A stretch of DNA of 12,067 nt from Pontiella desulfatans (GCA_029287275.1 JARFRL010000238.1:1-12067); one strand, 5' to 3'. Numbered from the stretch's first letter, positions 1 through 6,917 are shown. Made by a program: numbers and translations. Notes: a model not told the origin generated them from the sequence alone.

Positions 1-1769
1 TCTTCTTTCGCGGAGCTGACGCTGAGCAACCGAGCGCTGCCGGCTTCCTGTTCGCGCAACCAGTTGAGCGCTTCGCGGGCGTAGGCCTCGTCGCGCACGA
101 CGATCGCGTCGATGCACGGGCGCAAGATCGCTTCCAGCGCGGTTTGGTATTCCGACGAGGTGGTCATTTGCTCCGCCAACGGGCCGATGATTCCGGCGCG
201 GTCGAGCGAGAAGTCGGACGGGGGATCCAGCAGCGCCTGCGCGCCGGGCGGGAAGCCTTCCGTGCGCGCCTCGCCGCCGGACAGCATTTCCAACTGCGCG
301 CGCTTGGCCGCGGCGGTTTTCAGAATTTCGTTGAGCGTGCGCTCGTTGTCGACGATCAGGTCCTTGCGTCCGGCGCGGTCGGAATTAAGCTGGTTCAGCG
401 CGGCCGCCTGTTCGGCGACTTTCGCGGAGAGCGTCTCGACGCGGACGTCCATCTCTTCCTGCCGCTCGACGTAGGAGGTGAGCGAGCGTTCGAGTTCGGC
501 GATCTCGGTGGAGAGCCGCTCGCGTTTGAGCATCGCCTCGCGGTCGCGGGCGTCGAGCGCGTTGAGCTCGTTTTGCATTTTGGAGGATTTGGAGTCGAGC
601 GCGACGGTTTCGTTGCGCAGATTGTTCAGTTTGAACCGGGTCTGGTTCATCTGGTCTTCGACTTCCTTCTGAACGAGGGTGACGCGCTCGAGGCCTTCGG
701 CGGCTTCCTTCTTCGAAATTTCCGCCTCGGCGATCTCGGCGATGACGCGCTCGAGCTCCACGCGGTGGGCTTGCACGCGGACGCGGGCCTCCTCGGTTTC
801 CTGCGTGTTGCGTTGGGCGAGGGTGGTCAGCTCCGCGACGCGATCGGTGTTCATGGTGATCAGGTTTTTGGCGCGTTCGAGCTCGCCGCGGGCGGCGTTG
901 GCCTGTTCCATGGCCTGGGAGATGGTTTCTTCCAATTCGGTCAGCGCTTCGCGCGACGACTCGGCCTCGTTTTCCGCGGTGTTCACCTGCTCGTGCAGGT
1001 CCTTCACCTTGTGTTCCAGCACTTGTAGCTCGCCGGTCAGCTCGTTGAGTTTCCTCGCGTATTCCTGGAGGCGCTGGTTGGTGACGTAGATGTCGAGCCC
1101 GCGCATCTCCTCCGAGAGTTCCTTGAATCGTTTGGCTTTTCCGGCTTGGCGCTGCAGGGAAATGATCTGGCGCTTCACCTCGCGGATGACGTCGTCGAGG
1201 CGCAGCAGGTTGGCCTCGGTGTGCTCGAGTTTGCGGAGCGCTTCTTTTTTGTCGGCCTTGTATTTGGTGATCCCGCTGGCTTCCTCGAAGACGGTGCGGC
1301 GATCCTCGGGCCGCGCCGAGAGAATCTGGTCGATCTTGCCTTGTTCGAGCACGGAATAGGAGTCGGTGCCGACGCCGGTGTCCATGAAGAGGCGGTGAAT
1401 GTCCTTCAGTCGGCAGGCCTTGCGGTTGAGGAAGTAGCCGCTTTCGCCGGAGCGGAAGACGCGGCGGGTGATGCATACCTCGTCGTATTCGATGCCGAGC
1501 GCCTCGGTGCAGTCGGCGAGCGTGATGCTGACCTCGGCCATGCCCAGCGGTTTCGCGGTGTCGGTTCCGTTGAAGATGACGTCTTCCATTTTGGCGCCGC
1601 GCAGCGCGCGGGCGCGCTGCTCGCCCAGTACCCAGCGGACGGAGTCGGAAACGTTGCTTTTGCCGCAGCCGTTCGGCCCGACGATCGCGGTCATGCCGGG
1701 CTCGAATTCGAGCTTGGTTTTCTGCGCGAAGCTTTTGAATCCAATAATTTCGAGGGTTTTCAGATACAC
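1..1769 (-). CDS. smc: Chromosome segregation protein SMC (N-terminal 589 residues, cut by window edge)
   Basis: ATP-dependent condensin core subunit that compacts and segregates the chromosome, normally as a homodimer with ScpA and ScpB. Reading starts at a GTG (1769-1767) preceded by a GGAGG ribosome-binding site. The protein opens MYLKTLEIIGFKSF, the family's standard N-terminus. The Walker A motif GPNGCGKSN sits at residues 31-39. It is followed by the conserved DSVRWVLGEQ block, the VLEQGKIDQIL segment and EEASGITKYK. About residues 150-500 are a long Glu/Arg/Ala-rich coiled coil. From about residue 505 (GFPPGAQALLDPP...) the hinge domain begins; the window edge cuts it inside the first hinge half. 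A full-length SMC is about 1150-1200 residues, so roughly half is missing by truncation of the window, not by damage. It is transcribed away from the glycan genes on the plus strand. Identification is firm; the GTG start is supported by both homology and the ribosome-binding site. Confidence 0.95.
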   Translation of the reverse strand, partial: MYLKTLEIIGFKSFAQKTKLEFEPGMTAIVGPNGCGKSNVSDSVRWVLGEQRARALRGAKMEDVIFNGTDTAKPLGMAEVSITLADCTEALGIEYDEVCITRRVFRSGESGYFLNRKACRLKDIHRLFMDTGVGTDSYSVLEQGKIDQILSARPEDRRTVFEEASGITKYKADKKEALRKLEHTEANLLRLDDVIREVKRQIISLQRQAGKAKRFKELSEEMRGLDIYVTNQRLQEYARKLNELTGELQVLEHKVKDLHEQVNTAENEAESSREALTELEETISQAMEQANAARGELERAKNLITMNTDRVAELTTLAQRNTQETEEARVRVQAHRVELERVIAEIAEAEISKKEAAEGLERVTLVQKEVEDQMNQTRFKLNNLRNETVALDSKSSKMQNELNALDARDREAMLKRERLSTEIAELERSLTSYVERQEEMDVRVETLSAKVAEQAAALNQLNSDRAGRKDLIVDNERTLNEILKTAAAKRAQLEMLSGGEARTEGFPPGAQALLDPPSDFSLDRAGIIGPLAEQMTTSSEYQTALEAILRPCIDAIVVRDEAYAREALNWLREQEAGSARLLSVSSAKE

Positions 1770-1954
1770 AAAGGTTTCCTCCAAAAAAACGATCGCCGAA
1801 ATTAGCACAGTCGAAGGGGCGGATGAAAACCGAATTTCGCGCAATTGCGGAAGGATTAGCTAACGCTCGGTTAATTGTGTTTCGCCCGCGCCACCCATGG
1901 CTCGCGTACCCCTTCCCGCGGTGCGCCGCGCGCGCGCTATCTTAAGGTGACCAC
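1770..1954. promoter_or_regulatory. Divergent intergenic region between smc and the glycosyltransferase gene
   Basis: This holds the upstream regions of two genes transcribed in opposite directions. The smc ribosome-binding site (GGAGG on the minus strand) lies at about 1777-1781. A perfect 10-bp palindrome, CGCAATTGCG, is at 1840-1849. An alternating C/G tract lies at about 1923-1937. On the minus strand TGCTAATTT (about 1798-1806) resembles an extended -10 box for smc, but no convincing -35 box accompanies it. I see no clear promoter for the rightward operon. That promoters lie here is inferred mainly from gene orientation. Confidence 0.4.
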
Positions 1955-2002
1955 ATGCCATGGAATAACGGTTGCCTAAAAAGCTTTCTGGTGCCACCAT
2001 GA
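1955..2002 (+). other. Possible 15-codon leader ORF coupled to the glycosyltransferase
   Basis: An ATG at 1955 has a good Shine-Dalgarno match (AAGGTGA, 1944-1950) 4 nt upstream and opens the peptide MPWNNGCLKSFLVPP. Its TGA stop (2000-2002) overlaps the ATG at 1999 of the downstream gene in an ATGA arrangement, while none of the candidate starts of the downstream gene has a comparable ribosome-binding site. This is the geometry of translational coupling from a leader peptide. Such short frames are common by chance, so the call is tentative. Confidence 0.25.
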
Positions 2003-2973
2003 ACTTTGCGCATTGGCGAATTAACGAACAGATAACGAGCTCCCTTTATAAGTGTTTAGGTATGACTGATTTGGTTGATAGTGAATGCTTGGAACAGTCT
2101 GAGCTCGCGGCTACGGTGATCATTCCCTGCCATAACGCGGCATCGACTTTGCCGGAGCAGCTGGAAGCGCTTTCTCGGCAAACATTTGATCGTCCATTTG
2201 AACTGGTTTTCATCGATAATGGCAGCACGGACGACTCGTTGGCCGTGGCATCAGCGTACGCGGATCGCTTCGCGTTCTTTCGGGTTGTTATCGCCAATGA
2301 ATCCAAGGGAGCTGGCTACGCGCGCAACGAAGGCGTGAAAGCCGCGACGACGGAAAGAATACTGTTTTGCGACGCCGACGATGTCGCGGGCGAGGGCTGG
2401 GTCGCCGCCATGGTTGACGCTTTGGATCGAGGCGCGCTGGTGGGCGGAGGGCGTGAGTTTTATCGACTCAACGCGGGGTGGCACCCCTGTATGCGAAAGC
2501 AGTCGGACGATGACGCCATATTTTGTGACGTGTTTTTTTCAGGCGGCTCGAAGTATAGGCATGTGGGCGCGGGGAATTTAGGGATCCGTCGTTCGGTTTT
2601 TGTCGAGGTGGGGGGGTTCGATTCTGATTTGCCGGTGCATGAAGACGCGGATCTGTGCATCAAGGCCCAGGAATTAGGATACACGTTGGATCTATGCCCC
2701 GAGGCGTTAATGCACATCCGCTGTCGTCAAAAGCCAGGCCTGATTTTTATACAATCGTTGGTTTGGGGGTATTGGAGTGTCGCTTTACATAAAAAACATA
2801 AGAAAATACTAGGGAATCAGCCGGTGGTTCGGCCAATCCTGGGATTAGGGCGTTTGTTTTTTAGTGTTGTATTGGTTCACACCAAGGCCGAATTCATTAG
2901 TTGGAGCTGGCGGGTTGGCTGGAAGATGGGGCGGCTATATGGCAGTGTGGCGCTCGGGGTCTTTGTCTTATGA
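1999..2973 (+). CDS. Family 2 glycosyltransferase (GT-A fold)
   Basis: Inverting glycosyltransferase that probably transfers a nucleotide-activated sugar to a lipid-linked or surface-glycan acceptor on the cytoplasmic face of the membrane. With the ATG at 1999 it has 324 residues. The GT2 domain begins with VIIPCHN (40-46), followed by a FIDNGSTDDS nucleotide-binding motif. The metal-binding DADD is at 125-128, and the acceptor-side HED of VHEDADLCIK is at 214-216. The last 80 residues are hydrophobic and aromatic (SLVWGYWSVAL, LFFSVVLV, a Trp-rich stretch), suggesting membrane association. The start is uncertain: TTG 1972, ATG 1999 and ATG 2062 are all in frame. I chose 1999 because of the ATGA overlap with the leader ORF; 2062 would still keep the whole catalytic domain. 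GC is low (22 of 60 bases at 2041-2100 and at 2761-2820), unlike the flanking housekeeping genes. The donor and acceptor sugars cannot be told from sequence. Confidence 0.9.
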   Translation: MNFAHWRINEQITSSLYKCLGMTDLVDSECLEQSELAATVIIPCHNAASTLPEQLEALSRQTFDRPFELVFIDNGSTDDSLAVASAYADRFAFFRVVIANESKGAGYARNEGVKAATTERILFCDADDVAGEGWVAAMVDALDRGALVGGGREFYRLNAGWHPCMRKQSDDDAIFCDVFFSGGSKYRHVGAGNLGIRRSVFVEVGGFDSDLPVHEDADLCIKAQELGYTLDLCPEALMHIRCRQKPGLIFIQSLVWGYWSVALHKKHKKILGNQPVVRPILGLGRLFFSVVLVHTKAEFISWSWRVGWKMGRLYGSVALGVFVL

Positions 2974-3713
2974 TTGAAAGGGTGTATCGAAAGGCGTGTA
3001 AAGCGGCGGCGTATCCACTGGGTCTGACGCCATTCATGGGAACCATCACTTCCGTGCGCGCGAAAAAACCGTCGATCGCGCTGACGTTTGATGACGGCCC
3101 GGATCCGAAGTGGACGCCGGTTTTACTGGATCTGCTGAAAACGCGCGGCGTGAAGGCTACTTTTTTCGTGATTGGAGCATCCTGCGAAAAATATCCGGGG
3201 ATTATTAATCGAGCGGTCTCCGAGGGACATTCGATCTGCAATCATGGCTGGAGTCACTCGTCTCTGCCCATGCTTTCGCGGGTTGAGCAGGTTCAGGAGA
3301 TCTTGAAATGCAAGGCGGTCCTGGGGGAACGCGGATCCAATTTCTTTCGGCCGCCTTATGGGCATCAAACGTTTCGTTCTCGCTGGGCGGCGCGGGTCGC
3401 GTCCCAGCACGTGGTGACTTGGAGCGGGCACGTCGAGGACTGGCGAAAGCAAAGCGTGGAGGGATTATATCAGCGTTTGCTGAGCGAACTGGTCCCGGGC
3501 GCGATTATACTTTTACACGACGCGATCGTGGTCGGTCCCGGTGTTGTTCCCGGCCCGGATCTGCAAATGGATCGAGGGGTTGTTTTCGATGCCTTGGATT
3601 TGGTCCTGGCGAAATCGTCCGCGCGCTTTGAGTTTGTGACCCTGCCTGATCTTATTCAACAAGGGCGACCAAAGAGGGAAAGTTGGTATGCGTTCAGCAA
3701 GAGCGTGGCGTAG
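2970..3713 (+). CDS. Polysaccharide deacetylase, NodB homology domain (CE4)
   Basis: Metal-dependent deacetylase that removes N- or O-acetyl groups from a sugar; it probably acts on the product of the preceding glycosyltransferase. The start is the ATG at 2970, overlapping the previous stop as ATGA, which implies translational coupling; it gives 247 residues. All expected NodB motifs are visible. TFDDGPDP (39-46) supplies the catalytic base and metal Asp. The HxxxH metal pair is H92 and H96 (NHGWSHSSL). RPPYG is at 127-131. WSGHVEDW (151-158) and LLHD (181-184, with the catalytic His) complete the set. No signal peptide or transmembrane helix is seen, so it should be cytoplasmic like rhizobial NodB, acting on a lipid-linked or soluble intermediate rather than on an exported polymer. 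The natural substrate is unknown. An upstream in-frame start (2901) is unlikely because it lies deep inside the preceding gene. Confidence 0.92.
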   Translation: MIERVYRKACKAAAYPLGLTPFMGTITSVRAKKPSIALTFDDGPDPKWTPVLLDLLKTRGVKATFFVIGASCEKYPGIINRAVSEGHSICNHGWSHSSLPMLSRVEQVQEILKCKAVLGERGSNFFRPPYGHQTFRSRWAARVASQHVVTWSGHVEDWRKQSVEGLYQRLLSELVPGAIILLHDAIVVGPGVVPGPDLQMDRGVVFDALDLVLAKSSARFEFVTLPDLIQQGRPKRESWYAFSKSVA

Positions 3714-3736
3714 CTTTTTTCGCGGGATGATTATTT

Positions 3737-4687
3737 ATGGATTTTTACTCGTCGGATGAATTTATACAGGTCTTGGCGGATACGTATTATCCCGAAGACA
3801 AGAAGACCGTGGAATTCGTTCGCGCCGACGATAGGGTGCTTAGACTGCTGGTGATCAATGACCGCCGCGTGATCATGGTGTCCACCTATTTGGATTACCT
3901 CGTTCCGATTTCTTCGTGCTCGGTCGACGTCTGTACCCGCTCGGTGAGATACGTTGAACGCGTGGTTTTAGGAACGGTGTCCAAGGGCGATTGGTTTTCA
4001 GATCCAAAGGAAGGTTTCACGCCGTCCCCCTATATTGACTGGACGCTATTTCCGACGTTTGAGGCGTATCGTGAATTCATTACGTCGCAGAATAAGAGAT
4101 TGCTGGGCGACTACGCGCGCCGTCGGCGCAGACTGAGTGAAAATTTCGGGGAGCTCTCTTTTCGCGTGCACGACGAAGGGGATGATGTCCTTCCACTGGC
4201 GCGCGAATGGAAGATGAAGCAGCTTGTTCGCACAGGAGAGCAAAACTACTTCGATGATGAGAAAAACTTGATGTTTCTTGAGGAGTTGCTGCGCCGCGAC
4301 CTTCTTACCTGTTCAACCCTGCGTGCGGGTCGGCGATTGCTCGCGGTTTGGGTTGGGTTTGTTCATGAGAAAAAATGGTCGGGGTGGGTTTTCACATACG
4401 ATCCGGACGCAAATCTGAAGAAGTACTCGCTGGGTCACCAGCTGCTTCATTCGATGATCGAGCACAGCTTCGCGGAAGGACATCGCGAGTTCGATTTTTC
4501 AATTGGCGGGGAAGATTACAAATGGGTCTATTCCACGCACGCGAGGCTTTTGGGGGCGGTCGGGCGTCCGGAATTGAGTGTCCGGCTAAACACGCGTATT
4601 CGTTCGGTATTGAGGAAAACCGTGAATAAAAGCTCGGCGCTAAGGCGGCTCGAAAACGTTGTCAGGCGGCGACCTGACAAGGCTTGA
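3737..4687 (+). CDS. GNAT-family acyltransferase, FemAB/BioF2-like (CelD-type)
   Basis: A 316-residue protein of the acetyltransferase family often found in exopolysaccharide and surface-glycan loci. It probably transfers an acyl or aminoacyl group to a sugar amine. The C-terminal GNAT half is the recognisable part: a LARSW-like segment (LAREWKMKQL, about residues 154-163), a VWVGFVHEKKWSGWVFTYDP strand region, the SLGHQLLHSMIEHSFAEG helix, and FDFSIGGEDYKWVYS (about 250-265), which matches the typical FDF-x-G-x-E-x-YK signature. The N-terminal half is divergent. It starts 23 nt after the deacetylase stop. A free amine produced by the deacetylase would be a natural substrate, giving a deacetylate-then-reacylate pathway; this is inference from neighbourhood. 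No signal peptide is seen. The acyl donor cannot be predicted from sequence. Confidence 0.8.
   Translation: MDFYSSDEFIQVLADTYYPEDKKTVEFVRADDRVLRLLVINDRRVIMVSTYLDYLVPISSCSVDVCTRSVRYVERVVLGTVSKGDWFSDPKEGFTPSPYIDWTLFPTFEAYREFITSQNKRLLGDYARRRRRLSENFGELSFRVHDEGDDVLPLAREWKMKQLVRTGEQNYFDDEKNLMFLEELLRRDLLTCSTLRAGRRLLAVWVGFVHEKKWSGWVFTYDPDANLKKYSLGHQLLHSMIEHSFAEGHREFDFSIGGEDYKWVYSTHARLLGAVGRPELSVRLNTRIRSVLRKTVNKSSALRRLENVVRRRPDKA
4659..4680 (+). other. 8-bp perfect hairpin at the 3' end of the acyltransferase gene
   Basis: TTGTCAGG (4659-4666) and CCTGACAA (4673-4680) form a perfect 8-bp stem with a 6-nt loop, ending just before the TGA at 4685-4687. It is not directly followed by a T-run; a loose T-rich stretch begins about 16 nt later. 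It may be a weak terminator or mRNA-stabilising element separating the first three genes from the ProDH-like gene, or only chance coding sequence. Confidence 0.3.
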
Positions 4688-4762
4688 TGTTGATTGGTTT
4701 TCCTGGTGGTCGGGTTTTTTTCGCGAAGTTAAACATGAAGTTTTAAAAACAAGGATTCGACG

Positions 4763-5704
4763 ATGGAACCGTCTCGCTTCAGTACCGCGCCACCCCCGAC
4801 TCCTGAGCCGGCTGAGTCCGTTGAGCCCTCGGTCGCCCGGCGAGCCGCGCGCGCGGTTCGATCACTCGCTTCAAGGTGCTTCTCCGGCGTCCTGTATCGC
4901 GTCGCGCGGGATTTTGTGGGAGGTGAGGAACTCGGCGACGCGCTGAAGGTCGCGTCGCGGATGGCCAGCAACGATCTAAACAGCACGTTGGGTTTTTGGG
5001 ACGCGCCGAGCTACACCGTTACGCGAATTACGGAAATCTATTTTCAAGCAATCGAGGATTGCGCCGCGTGTGGGCTGGACACGTACGTCTCAATAAAACC
5101 GCCCGCGCTGCGTTTCGACCCGCGGCTGGCAAGAGATCTTTCGAACTTCGCGATGAAAAAACGGGTGCGCCTTCACTGCGATTCGCATGGAGTCGAAGTC
5201 GCCGAGGACGCGTTGGATTTCATGAAGGTCATGATGGAGTCCATCGACGGCGCGCTGCTTGGCATAACCATTCCATGCCGCTGGGAAAGAAGCGCGCGCG
5301 ACACCGAGTTCGCGATTGAGCACCAGTTGAACGTCCGACTGGTGAAGGGCGAATGGCCCGATCGCGCCGGCCAGGATCGCGATCCGCGGCGGGCGTTCAT
5401 GGAAACCGTCGATCAGCTTTCGGGACGGGCGCGGCATGTCGCGGTGGCCAGTCATAATATCCCTCTCGCGCTCGAGGCGGTAAATCAGCTCCGCGCGTCG
5501 AACACGTCGTGTGAGTTTGAATTGCTTTACGGGCTTCCAATGAAAAAATTGGTGGAATCCGCGCGCGCGAAGCAAATGAAACCTCGAATATACGTGCCGT
5601 TTGGAAGGGGCTACGCGCCCCACGCGCTAAAGGTCTTTAAAACGAATCCTCAACTGGCCCTTTGGCTCGGAAAGGATCGGCTTTCAAGGCTGATTGGGAA
5701 GTAG
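4763..5704 (+). CDS. Proline dehydrogenase-like flavoprotein with altered substrate site
   Basis: A 313-residue member of the PRODH/PutA (beta/alpha)8-barrel family; true members oxidise L-proline to pyrroline-5-carboxylate with FAD. An AGGA sits 8 nt before the ATG. The family blocks appear in order: FVGGEELGDALKVA (51-64); SIKPPAL (110-116), equivalent to VKLTAL; Asp140, equivalent to the IDAEE Asp; VRLVKG (191-196); ASHN (229-232); EFELLYG (251-257); and YVPFG (277-281). FAD-site blocks look kept. Residues holding proline do not: the Arg-Arg pair (R555/R556 of E. coli PutA) aligns to K290-V291, and the Tyr of the QAY block (Y437 of PutA) aligns to R173 in PCR. A proline- and arginine-rich N-terminus precedes the domain. 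Family membership is well supported; activity on proline is doubtful, and its place after glycan genes suggests another substrate. My alignment is by eye. Confidence 0.82.
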   Translation: MEPSRFSTAPPPTPEPAESVEPSVARRAARAVRSLASRCFSGVLYRVARDFVGGEELGDALKVASRMASNDLNSTLGFWDAPSYTVTRITEIYFQAIEDCAACGLDTYVSIKPPALRFDPRLARDLSNFAMKKRVRLHCDSHGVEVAEDALDFMKVMMESIDGALLGITIPCRWERSARDTEFAIEHQLNVRLVKGEWPDRAGQDRDPRRAFMETVDQLSGRARHVAVASHNIPLALEAVNQLRASNTSCEFELLYGLPMKKLVESARAKQMKPRIYVPFGRGYAPHALKVFKTNPQLALWLGKDRLSRLIGK

Positions 5705-5852
5705 TTTCTCGGGGGTCCCACCGCGCGGTTGGCTGGTTTGTTTCGCGGCCGATCAAATGGTGGCGGCGAGCGAAGGGGATCGAACGATTTCAAGATCGAC
5801 AAGTCTTAGACCGTTTGCAACCCTACGCTTTTGAGATTTTCGGGAGAGATGC
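5705..5852. other. 148-bp intergenic region with ACCGCGCGGT palindrome
   Basis: This lies between the ProDH-like gene and the next CDS. It contains a perfect 10-bp palindrome, ACCGCGCGGT, at 5720-5729, close to the stop codon. There is no T-run after it, so it is not a canonical terminator. A GGGAGAGA ribosome-binding site precedes the ATG at 5853. No promoter stands out. Confidence 0.3.
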
Positions 5853-6497
5853 ATGCCAGCCAAAAGAAAGTACAACATCAGAGGCACCAACGATTTTCTC
5901 GTGCTCGGCGCGATCTTCTTTTTTCTCGGTATCTGGGCGATCAAAGACGGCTGGTTTCCCTCGCCGAAAGTTTTGAAAAAGCATCCCATGCAAGTCGAGA
6001 TGTCGTTCGACATCAACGGCGCGGTTGAGAAGGTCATGGTGGAAGAGGGCGACTCCGTGGGCGAAAACCAGCTGATCGCCAAGCTGCGCAGCGACAAAGC
6101 GGTCGTCGAGTACGAAGACGCCAAGACCGCGTACGCGCAAGCCAAGAAAAAGCACGTCATGATGGAAGTCGCCGAGAAAAACGCGCGCGAAAACGGCGCG
6201 TCGGACGAGGGAATCCTTGAGCGCCAGGAAAGTCTCGCCACGGCCGCGGCCGCGATGGACGAGGCGCTCGCGCGAGTCACGGACTTGAAGGCGCGGATCG
6301 ACTTCTCGGAGCTCGAGGCGCCGAGCAAGGGGAAGATTCAAGAGATCAAGATCGCCGCGCATTCCATGGTGAAGGCCGGCGAAGTCGTGGCCGTCATCGA
6401 TCCCAAGGATCATTTCTACCTCTTCAATAAAAGTCTGGCCATTTTCAGTTTCCTCGCGTTCGGGGTCTTTATGGCCATTCATATCCTCGCGCGGTAG
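5853..6497 (+). CDS. Small HlyD-like (biotinyl/lipoyl-hairpin) membrane protein with two TM helices
   Basis: A 214-residue protein without a certain named family. A basic N-terminus (PAKRKYNIR) precedes a transmembrane helix at about residues 14-31. About 45-82 form the first half of a biotinyl/lipoyl-like barrel (INGAVEKVMVEEGDSVGENQ). About 83-150 are a Lys/Glu/Ala-rich helical hairpin, broken near ARENGASDEG. LEAPSKGKIQEI through VAVID (154-183) is the second barrel half. A second transmembrane helix (about 193-212) ends the protein. This is the order of membrane-fusion/adaptor proteins (HlyD, EmrA), but the usual beta-barrel and membrane-proximal domains are missing and a second anchor takes their place. 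The positive-inside rule puts the soluble domain outside the inner membrane. No lipoylation or biotinylation Lys motif (such as AMKM) is present. No transporter gene is adjacent, so its partner is unknown. Confidence 0.65.
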   Translation: MPAKRKYNIRGTNDFLVLGAIFFFLGIWAIKDGWFPSPKVLKKHPMQVEMSFDINGAVEKVMVEEGDSVGENQLIAKLRSDKAVVEYEDAKTAYAQAKKKHVMMEVAEKNARENGASDEGILERQESLATAAAAMDEALARVTDLKARIDFSELEAPSKGKIQEIKIAAHSMVKAGEVVAVIDPKDHFYLFNKSLAIFSFLAFGVFMAIHILAR

Positions 6498-6507
6498 TTC
6501 GATTCAT

Positions 6508-6534
6508 CTAATCCATTAATTCGCATCGGATTAG
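6508..6534. promoter_or_regulatory. Inverted repeat abutting the HU promoter (candidate operator)
   Basis: CTAATCC (6508-6514) and GGATTAG (6528-6534) are a perfect 7-bp inverted repeat separated by 13 bases, so the half-site centres are 20 bp apart, about two helical turns. The right arm ends one base before the -35 box at 6536. No T-run follows, which argues against an intrinsic terminator for the preceding gene. A dimeric regulator could bind here; which one is unknown. Confidence 0.4.
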
Positions 6535-6535
6535 C

Positions 6536-6563
6536 TTGACCGTGGATCGCCTCGGACTATTAT
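6536..6563 (+). promoter_or_regulatory. Sigma-70-type promoter for the HU-hisS-aspS operon
   Basis: TTGACC (6536-6541) matches the -35 consensus at 5 of 6 bases, and TATTAT (6558-6563) matches the -10 consensus at 5 of 6, with a 16-bp spacer. Transcription would start near 6570, leaving an AT-rich leader of about 60 nt before the HU ribosome-binding site GGAG (6621-6624). It is the strongest promoter-like sequence in the window and suits a highly expressed nucleoid protein. Confidence 0.75.
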
Positions 6564-6632
6564 CCGTGATTCATTTTTCGAAAATCGGATTTTCCCTTTA
6601 GTGAACCGTCTAAAATTCAAGGAGATACATAA

Positions 6633-6914
6633 ATGACGAAAAGAGATTTGGTAATGCGCATCGCCGATGAAACCGGCCTGATTCAGCAGGATGTTTACGC
6701 CGTCATTCAGAAGAGCCTCGACTACATCGTGGAAGCGCTGGAAAACGACGACACCGTCGAATTCCGCAACTTCGGAGTTTTCGAAGTCCGCGAACGCAAA
6801 CAGCGCATCGGCCGCAACCCGAACAAACCCGAAAACGTCGTTACCATCCCGGCCCGCAAAGTCGTGAAGTTCAAGCCCGGTAAAATCATGCGCGAGCGCA
6901 TCACCGGCGAATAA
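6633..6914 (+). CDS. hup: HU/IHF-family DNA-binding nucleoid protein
   Basis: A 93-residue histone-like protein that bends and compacts DNA as a dimer. The start ATG is preceded by AAGGAG with good spacing. The N-terminal helices (MTKRDLVMRIADETGL..., 1-45) form the dimer core. VEFRNFGVFEVRERKQR follows. The GRNPNKPE segment (about 60-67) is the DNA-intercalating beta-arm tip with the conserved Pro, and the C-terminus VKFKPGKIMRERI is typical. Length is normal for HU (90-95). The ordinary proline tip and length do not separate HU from an IHF subunit with certainty; HU is more likely. It is the first gene after the strong promoter, and hisS begins 3 nt after its stop. Confidence 0.93.
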   Translation: MTKRDLVMRIADETGLIQQDVYAVIQKSLDYIVEALENDDTVEFRNFGVFEVRERKQRIGRNPNKPENVVTIPARKVVKFKPGKIMRERITGE

Positions 6915-6917
6915 TCC

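Noticed and set aside
385..1476. A 363-codon minus-strand frame overlapping smc
   Set aside because: It is another frame of the same strand as smc, Arg/Pro-rich with no domain. The real SMC frame runs continuously through the region with all N-terminal motifs.
1853..1861. GGATTAGCT shared between the smc upstream region and the HU promoter inverted repeat (6528-6536)
   Set aside because: Only nine bases, and the other arm of the inverted repeat is missing near smc. Too weak to claim a shared regulator without a genome-wide search.
1923..1937. Alternating C/G tract in the smc-glycosyltransferase intergenic region (possible Z-DNA)
   Set aside because: Short and expected in GC-rich DNA. No additional evidence of function.
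2857..2870. A 14-base match (T-run followed by AGTGTTGT) to the left terminator repeat at 10137-10150
   Set aside because: It is inside the glycosyltransferase coding sequence, lacks the stem, and is low-complexity. A match of this length is not surprising in 12 kb.
5720..5729. ACCGCGCGGT palindrome after the ProDH-like gene considered as a terminator
   Set aside because: A short stem without a loop of workable size and without a T-run; recorded only as part of the intergenic description.
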